64,000 bases of DNA from Garcia nutans. Taxonomy: Eukaryota > Streptophyta > Magnoliopsida > Malpighiales > Euphorbiaceae. Location of the stretch: assembly GCA_947685225.1 (NCBI GenBank), contig CANTUV010000014.1, positions 5,208,001-5,272,000 of the forward strand. Reading direction: 5' to 3'. The notes beneath the pieces are model-generated. The model saw only the letters and a program-made list of their open reading frames with translations. It made no database searches and was not told where the DNA came from. The translations under genes were made by a program, and so were the position numbers. This document shows, one piece after another, positions 56,205-64,000 of the stretch. Positions within the stretch are counted from its first letter, which is position 1. Each line of letters begins with the position of its first letter.

Positions 56205-59200
56205 AAAACCAAACCTATTTAATTTTATTTTTAAGTTTTGGGGTTTTTTTGTCTTCGTATTGAGGTGTCCTCTTTCTCTTTCCTTTTTATTCTCTTGACT
56301 TTTGTTTCTTTTATACCAGATATATTTCTTTACATTACCAATAGTGGAAGGCCCGCATTTTCATTTCATTTAGGAAAATATATATTAATGATACGTAAAT
56401 TTTTTATTTTTAATATTTTGGTATATGAGTATTTTTTTTTATTTATTTTGATGTCTAAATTTTTACTAATAAAAATAATTTAATTGTTTTGATCGATCAA
56501 TAAATAATAAATCGATGAAAAAAAATAATTAGATCAACCAAATTATTTATATTAATAAAGATTCATATATCAAAATAAAAAAAAATTCATAAACCAAATA
56601 GCAAAAATAAAAATTCAAACATCATTAATATATTTTTTTGTTTATTTACTCTTTTTTTTAGATAATTTTTTGTAAATTAATATTTTAATTCTATTTATTA
56701 ATTATATATTCAGCTCAATTAAATATTTTTTACATTATTAATTATCATGTAATTATAATAAATACAAATTATTTATCAATTAAATTTAATATAATAATAC
56801 TGAAATTATCTCTTAAAATATAAAATTGTGATAAATAATAATATCTACTTAATATACAAAAATATATATTTTATTTATTTTATTTTCTATATCAATATTA
56901 AAATAATAGATGTATAATTTTTGAAATTAATTCATAAGAAATTAGTATAATTCCGATTAACATCTTAATTAAAATTTAATTTAATTTTTTTACCAATAAT
57001 TAAAATTTAACTTAATTGATAAGATAAAATATGTATGAATTTATTTAAGATGAAATTTGTATATATTTCTTAATTAAAATTATGATAATAATCAATTTTA
57101 ATTCAGTGACATGTTGAATTTTGTATTATATTTATATTTTTGCTCTTAATTGATTTTATTTTCTCTTTTAACTTACGAACCATTATATTTTGTCATTTAT
57201 TAATTTTATTTTTTAACTCATGAGGTATTATTATTATTGTTATTGTTATTGTTATTATGCTCTAGAAATTATTTTTTGAATAAAAGTGACTTCAAATTTT
57301 TATTTTTATTTAACTTTTAATGGATTTTATGAGTTAATTCTTAGAATAATTTTTTTACAAATTTTTTAATTTTTTTGAATATTATTTTATTGTTTAACTG
57401 TTAAATGGATAATATAGATTTAATTATTTTAAAAGTAATTTAAAATAAACAAGTTATTAATTATGATTGAATTTATAATTTTTTATTATTTGAGTTTATT
57501 TTTTTTATAATTTTTTACCTATTTAAAGATATTTTTATTATACCAATTTAATTTAAATATTTATTTATTCTTCTACCGCTTTCATATTTCTTTTTAGCCA
57601 TCATTTTTAGTTCAATTTATATATTTTTTTTGTTTTCATAAAAAAATTAATTAGTGATAAATTTTCTATTCAACTTATTAATTATTAATTATTCTTTTTA
57701 ATTAAAGCAACAAAATTAAAAATTAATACTTTGATCAAATCTCAAATCAATTTAAAAAATATCTTAAATATTTTTATAATATGTAAATATAAAATTTTTT
57801 AATACTACATACATTTGTATGTATAATATTATTTTTATATACTAATTAGATATTTATATATATTTTTTTATTTAAAAAACTATAAAATACAATAAACCGC
57901 AACGCAGCACGGGCAAAATCATTCGCTTGTACGGCACCCGAGATATTTATGATTCGCTTGTAAGGCAAAATCATTTTTACCATAAAGGGCATTTAATATT
58001 TCTATAGCTTGTCTTCAAGCATTAGTTTCTACACGGATATCACTTCAGTGAACTGAATCAATCAAAGCATTTTCCAAAACATCATCAATCAAAGCATTTT
58101 TCAAAACACCTCTAAAATATTTCCCTTCTTTTATCTCGAAACCTAACCCTAGAACTTGATTTTTCACAATTACTCGCATATAAATTTAGGGACAAAGTTA
58201 AATTTTTTAGTGAAGAGTGATAAAATAAAAATATCATATATATTTTTTAAAATTTAAAGGGGGACAATGAAGTATTTTAAAATTTTTAATAATATATATA
58301 CATATATATATAATTTTCAAAACAAGATGGGAATAGCTGCCCCTTTTAATATGAGTATCTTCGCCCCTCTATATATTTTGCCAATAAGCATTTGATATGT
58401 GTGCACACAAAAGCTAAAATTTTATTTATAATATTAAAAGAATATTCTTATACTAATGAGAATATAATATTTTTTATTTTATATTTAAACTTGAGAATAA
58501 ATCATGCATGTTATACAAATTTAGATAGATTGTTAACTTTCTCGAATCAAGTATAATTAAATAAAAAAATCATATATGTGTGTGTGCGTACAAAAAAGAA
58601 AAATCTGCATAATATTAAAATAAAATCATTCTTAGTCATGCGATTGGTAAAACTGAAACATTTGATTCTAATATTAAACTTAAAAAAGCACTTTTAAAAA
58701 AAAAACTAGCGGAAAAGATTTATGCAACATTACTAATTAATTTGTATAATCAATAAAAGTATAACAGCCATAATCACTTTTAATCATTAAGAGACTTCAT
58801 CTACTTATTATGTTTATATTTTTAATCTGAATATGTATATTTATTCTAATTAATACTATCAATATTCACTCTAGTATTATTATTTTAAAAAAATCCATAA
58901 AGTATTTAATATGTTAGACACGTAAATTTGGCATTTTCGCATTTTTTTAATGGTTCAAATATAATTATATAATTTACCGTTAATGCATTCTTATTCAAGG
59001 TAAAACTAACAGTTCTGTTATATCAGTTAAAACTAACACAAATCATAGCTGACACCAGATCTTACTTGCATAGCTAGAAATTCAACAAAGGCAGCTATAA
59101 ACTAATCATTTTATTTACTTTCTTGTCATGTTTTTTATTGGTTAATTGCATTTTATATTCTTGTACACGTCTGCAAGTAAATAAAAATATAGTATTATCT

Positions 59201-60837
59201 TTTGAATTTTCTGTCTGCTGAAATTTATTAATGCTCTTGATTCGGAAAAAAAAAACAAAATTTGAAGTCAACTGATAATATTGGCTGTATACAACATTAC
59301 TTTCAAGGTGACATTAATAATTTTATATCTTCTCAAGATCGTCATTTCAATATCATTTTTTAAATTTTAATTTGATTTCATTTTAATAGAAAATTGCTAT
59401 TATTTTTTCCGACTAATCGCACATGCATAATAATATTTTATGATAGCATATAACAAGATATGATCTTACTTTACATTCTTTCTTTACCTCAGGCAAGTGA
59501 TTGAATTTCGCATATTAAAATATTATCAAGTCCTGTAAAATATAGAGCCAGTTTATCATTTTCATACTTTTGAAAATATAGAAATTAACATCTCATATTA
59601 CAACTATATTAAATTTTTTAAATGGAGGAACCTTTGTTTAATTAAAAACCAGAAATCATGCTCCCATTCAGAGCCCAAATGAGCATTACTAATATCTAAT
59701 AAGAAGGAATATGAATGAAGAAAGAGGGTTACCCTATTTAAGCCCTTTAACTTGCTATAAAGATCCAACTACTCTACCATTAATAAATACATTATATACA
59801 GTTGTGACACATTGTATAAGTAGAAAGATTGCCTTATCACAGAAGCCCATAGCCCTGTCATAAACTTTATCCATGTCAAGTTCTATTATCATGCACCATG
59901 CTTTTTAGACTGATCGATTTTCAACACATGGAACAATTCATGAGCCATAAGAATATTTTAACAAATAATCCTCCCAGCAGGGAGCCTCTTGAGAAGGATG
60001 AACTAAAGAGTAGCAAAAAAAAAAAAAACTTAATACGGGTAACTAAAATCTTTGAAATATTTTTATATAAGAAATAGCAAAGACCAATTGGTCTACATTG
60101 TTGAATGCATGGTTTCTGGATGGCATACCTTTGGGATCAATTTGATGTATGTTCAGCAATCATTCTTCCACTGCTGAAGAAATCTTGTGAAGCCATCAAA
60201 ATATCATCTTTAATCACCATCTAAAATATTTGGATAATCGTCCGGTCTTGGGACTTTGTAAGCTTCGAGGCTAAAAGAAGTTGTCTTCGTTGGAATAGAA
60301 ATAAGAGAGCTATCAAGTTGTTAAGGAACTCTTTGAGGAAAATAGAGGAAATGGGTTTGATGTCTTACTGAGGATGAGGAATACAATTCCCGATAAAATT
60401 CCAATCAATTTTAGTAAATTTGTTTCACCTTCCACCCAAACCCTATAATCATTCTTAAGTTTGTAGATGAAGTTCAACTGATTCCTTTATAGCTTATTAA
60501 AAAATTTGTTCAATAAATTATTGCATTGCTCGCCTGTTACTGGTAACTAATTATCTATGCAATTTTTTTTTTATATTGATTGATTGACAATTTTAAAACT
60601 CATTATTTTCTTGCAACTAAATAATTGAAATTCACAAATTTTAAACAAATTAGCTATCATGACAAGATAAATAACTGGCAAAACAAAATTTCATTTATCG
60701 TACTTATCATATTTGAAACTTTCTTTGTTTAAGGATTCTCACAAAAAAAAAATCAATTACAAAAAGTTTCAAAATCTCCAATTATTAATATCTTAATTGG
60801 GATTAACAATATTACTGCTATTATCATCATTATTATC
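56205..60837. other. AT-rich region between the LINE fragment and the second S-protein homolog
   Basis: Mostly low-complexity AT-rich sequence. A CCGCAACGCAGCACGGGC block near 57897-57915 resembles the GC-rich subterminal hairpins of plant Helitron-like repeats, but no borders were established. No gene is supported. Confidence 0.4.
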
Positions 60838-61278
60838 ATGATTATTTATGAAAGCAGTAGCACAAAGTTCATGTTCTATATCATCCTTCTATCATCATCA
60901 TCAACAGTATCATCAGTTGAATCTTTTGTAATCAGTCAAATTATAGATTACATTTTCCCCATAATAGGGGTGAGATTTAGAAATGATGCAAACCGTAATG
61001 TGTCTTTTATGTGTGATGCTCAAGGTTATGATAAAAGTCTTCAAATATTAAAACCAGGACAAGAAATATAATGGCAATTATATGATATAATGTTTCCATT
61101 ATCTTTGTGCTATTTTCATTTAAATGATACTAATCACGGAGTGTTTTGGGCATATCAAGTAAGAATGCAATGCATCAAATGTAATTGGACCATTCAAAAT
61201 GATGGTGTATATCTTTTAAAAGGAAAAATTTTGCCACCACAATATCATACGTTATTTCTTGTAGGAGAATATTTTTGA
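60838..61278 (+). pseudogene. S-protein homolog with a single premature stop
   Basis: One frame runs the full length of an S1-family protein, broken only by TAA at 61069-61071. The N-terminus MIIYESSSTKFMFYIILLSS is a plausible signal peptide, followed by SVESFVISQIIDYIFPIIGV. The domain keeps the cysteines (FMCDAQGYDKS, LCYFHLNDTNHG, QCIKCNW) and the ending GEYF. The stop falls where the intact gene at 2638 has Ser74: TCA there, TAA here. The two proteins align along their whole length without indels in the core. It is either a very young pseudogene, an allele, or a truncated 77-residue product. Confidence 0.88.
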
Positions 61279-61283
61279 ATCTT

Positions 61284-61415
61284 TAGTTTTCTTATGTTCT
61301 AATCATTGATGTATTAATAATTTTGTACATTAGTTTTCTTATGTTTTAGTCATTGAATTTACATTAGTTTTCTTATGTTCTATTGATTGTGTTTATTAAT
61401 AATTTTGTAAGTAAT
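61284..61415 (+). repeat. Three tandem repeats downstream of the S-protein pseudogene
   Basis: TTAGTTTTCTTATGTT recurs at about 61284, 61331 and 61369, each followed by an ATTGA and TTAATAATTTTGTA-type segment. It lies in the presumed 3' UTR. Confidence 0.75.
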
Positions 61416-61936
61416 TTCTCATCGTTTTAATTTATTTTTTCTATTCCAGATTTATCTTAAAAAAAATGTGTTGGTAATTTCTCATCATTTTAACTTATTT
61501 TTGCAAATCTAAATTTATCTAAAAAATTATTGTGTGATAATTAATTTATAATAATGCCACTTCAATAAGACAAATTGGTAGAAGAAAGCATAAGTCATCT
61601 TATTTAAGTTAAGAAATAAAAACTTCACTGAAAAAATTTCACCATTTATATACTCGACTAAAAAAATCCATCAATATATAAAAATAAAAAAAAATTAAAT
61701 AACAACACTATAATTAGAAATTATAAAAAAATAGATTAGTTTTACCAATTCTTTATAAAATTTTTCATTTATGTCATTAATATTCTTAAATTTTAATTTG
61801 TCCCAGTATATAAAATACTCAAGCCTAAATTTCTTCTTATTAAAATACCTGGCTCTTTTTATCTAACCAATAGATAGTTGCATAAATTTCACATAAAGAT
61901 ACCTGCATATTATATTTTAAAAGGTCTCTTTTTTCA
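61416..61936. other. AT-rich spacer
   Basis: No feature is recognised between the 3' repeats and the LTR-like repeat. Confidence 0.4.
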
Positions 61937-64000
61937 GCAACTCGAGTATTTTTTAGACTCTTTCATTATAAGATTCAATTTAATATATAATTTGTAAATT
62001 ATAGATAAGTTTTGAAAAATTCATATATAAATGTGTCTAATTAATATTTGAAAATAATTATAATTATAATTATAATTAATAAGTTTAAAATTAATTTAAG
62101 TATGAGAAAAAAAATGAAAGTTAGAAATCATAATTTGTTGATTTATTAGTTGTGATTAAATTGAAATTTTTAAATAATAGATTAAAATAATGAAAATAAT
62201 TCGATGATATATATATACACATAACAATTAAATTTAAAATTAAAATATCAATATTAAAAATAAATTTAATACTTGAGTTGTAAATATAGTAAATTATAAA
62301 ATAAATTAGTTATATTATATGAAATTGATGAATTGGTAGTTAGTTGTTAATTAGTAAACATAAAATTATTATTAAAATAAGAATTTTAATTAAGTTAAGT
62401 AATTAGTGTATAATTAAATCAAATGGTAAATATATTATGTTCAAAGATTTATAAAACTAATTTATAAAACTAAGTATTTGAATTCTAATTATTATTTTAT
62501 AAAATTAAATAATTAATAATATTTAAGATTTTTAAAATAGTAAGTAGCCATTATATTAAGAAATAATTATTTATATATAATTATTTATTAAATCAATAAG
62601 GATAATTAATATTGTTTAAAATATACGGTTAACTAGTTAGTTACAACTAATTACTTAGTTAAAATTTATATTTTTATAATTATATTAATTTAAGATGTTA
62701 TTGTGCATAATAATAATTATTAAAAATATAATTAATGCCAAATAATAGCTAAATATCAATGAATTTATTATAATTATTACCAGTAATTTTCAATTTTAGT
62801 GTTATTGTTATTATATTTATTTATTATTATTAGCATAAATTATACTAATATATTATACGTATTACTTTAAGTCTATTATAGATTTATTTCAATAATTAAT
62901 ATTGTTAATTATTAATATATTATTATTATTATTATTTAGTATTAGATTTAATATAAATTATTAAATAATTATTTTTAGTTATGAAAATAATGTTATTATT
63001 TTACTATCAAAATTTATAACTTTATAGGTGATTTCTATAAAAAAAAATATAAATAAAGTATTAAAAAGTAAATAAAATTGTATATTAATATTATTAGTAT
63101 AAACTAAACTTAATATAAATTATTTTGATCAAATTAAAGGTAGTTAAGTAATTAATTTAAGTAATAAAAATTAATCAAATAATATTAATGTCTAGATAAA
63201 TATTATTAATTATTATTATGGTGAATATTTTAAAATATGATAAATAAGAAGAATTAAAATAAGTAATATTATTCTAATAAATTCCTTATTATAATTATTA
63301 TTATAAACACCAACTTATTTTAAAAATTAAGTTAAATAAATTTTAAATATATGAATTAAATTATATAATTTAAAAATAAATAAGGTTGTATTTTATGTCA
63401 AAGATTAGACAAATAATTAAAATAAAATTGAATTAATTAATTAATTAATATAAAAATTGTCATATTATTATTGATATAATATTTAATAAATTTTGAGTTA
63501 TTAAAAATATTAATTAGATAATTGACTTAGAAATTAGATAATACTCATTTTGAGTATTATTTTAGAAATTTTAAGGAATGCCGATTTATCGAAATATCGT
63601 TAGAATTTAAAAACCAGATCTACAAGTAATTTTCATAGCATACATCTATAGTAGTTAGGGTATACTATAAATTAAATAATATTTTTATATTATTTTATAA
63701 ACGAACCCAACTGTAATTGTAGAGTACCAAAAAATTTTATTAATTAAGCGAGTATAGTATTTGGCTTAGATGAGTGGATAAATATGTAACATTGTATTTC
63801 TAAAATATTATATATATATATATATATATAATTTTAGAAAAGAATTTACTGATTCAATATGATAACTTATTTTTGAATAATATTTATTTTTTTATAAATT
63901 GAGAATAAATAATGATAGTTTGGTTTTTCATTTATATGACTGACTGATTATACTGTACTGGATAAATGATTTATATATACTTTTATTATAAATATACGTG
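61937..64000 (+). repeat. Gypsy-type LTR-like repeat, copy 2 (cut by the window end)
   Basis: Direct-orientation match to about 9086-11215, sharing the TAATTTGTAAATTATAGAT, TATAGTAGT-AGGGTATACT and GAGTGGATAAATATGTAA blocks. The front part present in copy 1 (8672-9085, including the TGTAATGAC start and GC-richer block) is absent, so this copy is 5'-truncated. It continues past position 64000. Confidence 0.6.

Overview
The window is AT-rich nuclear DNA of a flowering plant, most likely a eudicot. The evidence is two genes of the plant S-protein-homolog (self-incompatibility S1) family, an intron-containing plant N-acetylglucosamine kinase (NAGK) locus, and dense plant-type retrotransposons (Ty1/copia, Ty3/gypsy, LINE) and MITEs. 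Nothing bacterial, organellar or viral was seen. I cannot name the species.

Layout. 1-3 kb: AT-rich flank, a PIF/Harbinger-like MITE (1261-1644) and an intact secreted S-protein homolog (2638-3066). 3.6-8.6 kb: a broken copia element (3655-6785) whose middle is replaced by about 1 kb of foreign DNA, then a non-autonomous Mutator-like element (6921-8611) with long inverted ends and a perfect 9-bp target duplication. 8.7-11.5 kb: a gypsy-LTR-like repeat. A second, 5'-truncated copy lies at 61.9-64 kb and runs off the window.

12.5-27.8 kb, minus strand: a decayed, 3'-truncated NAGK gene. Four exons are recognisable (27504-27766, 17926-18073, 13806-13955, 12534-12648). Intron 1 holds a young copia element of about 8.1 kb (18954-27087), with near-identical LTRs and coding capacity broken only by one stop and one frameshift. 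Intron 2 holds a small, internally deleted copia element (14830-17721) with a 5-bp target duplication. A 221-bp hAT-type MITE (11813-12033) with a perfect 8-bp duplication lies beyond the last recognisable exon.

28-38 kb: AT-rich intergenic DNA, a LINE remnant (31190-34805, DUF4283/zinc knuckle, endonuclease, reverse transcriptase), and a cluster of three related repeats in alternating orientation (36.29-38.09 kb). 38.3-48.0 kb: a decayed Ty3/gypsy element with LTRs of about 2.4 kb. 49.3-53.1 kb: degenerate AT-rich tandem repeats. 54-56.2 kb: a TAACCGA-rich inverted-repeat element, a tRNA-like SINE candidate and a 320-codon LINE 3' fragment (zf-RVT plus RNase H). 60.8-61.3 kb: a second S-protein homolog, inactivated by a single stop codon.

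The host content is therefore one intact and one nearly intact S-protein homolog, plus one dead NAGK gene. The rest is layered transposon history. The observations I rate highest are the NAGK locus split by two copia elements, the paired S-protein homologs, the MULE, and a set of small hairpins with a shared loop and differing stems in the young copia leader and LTR. No clearly new biological system was found.
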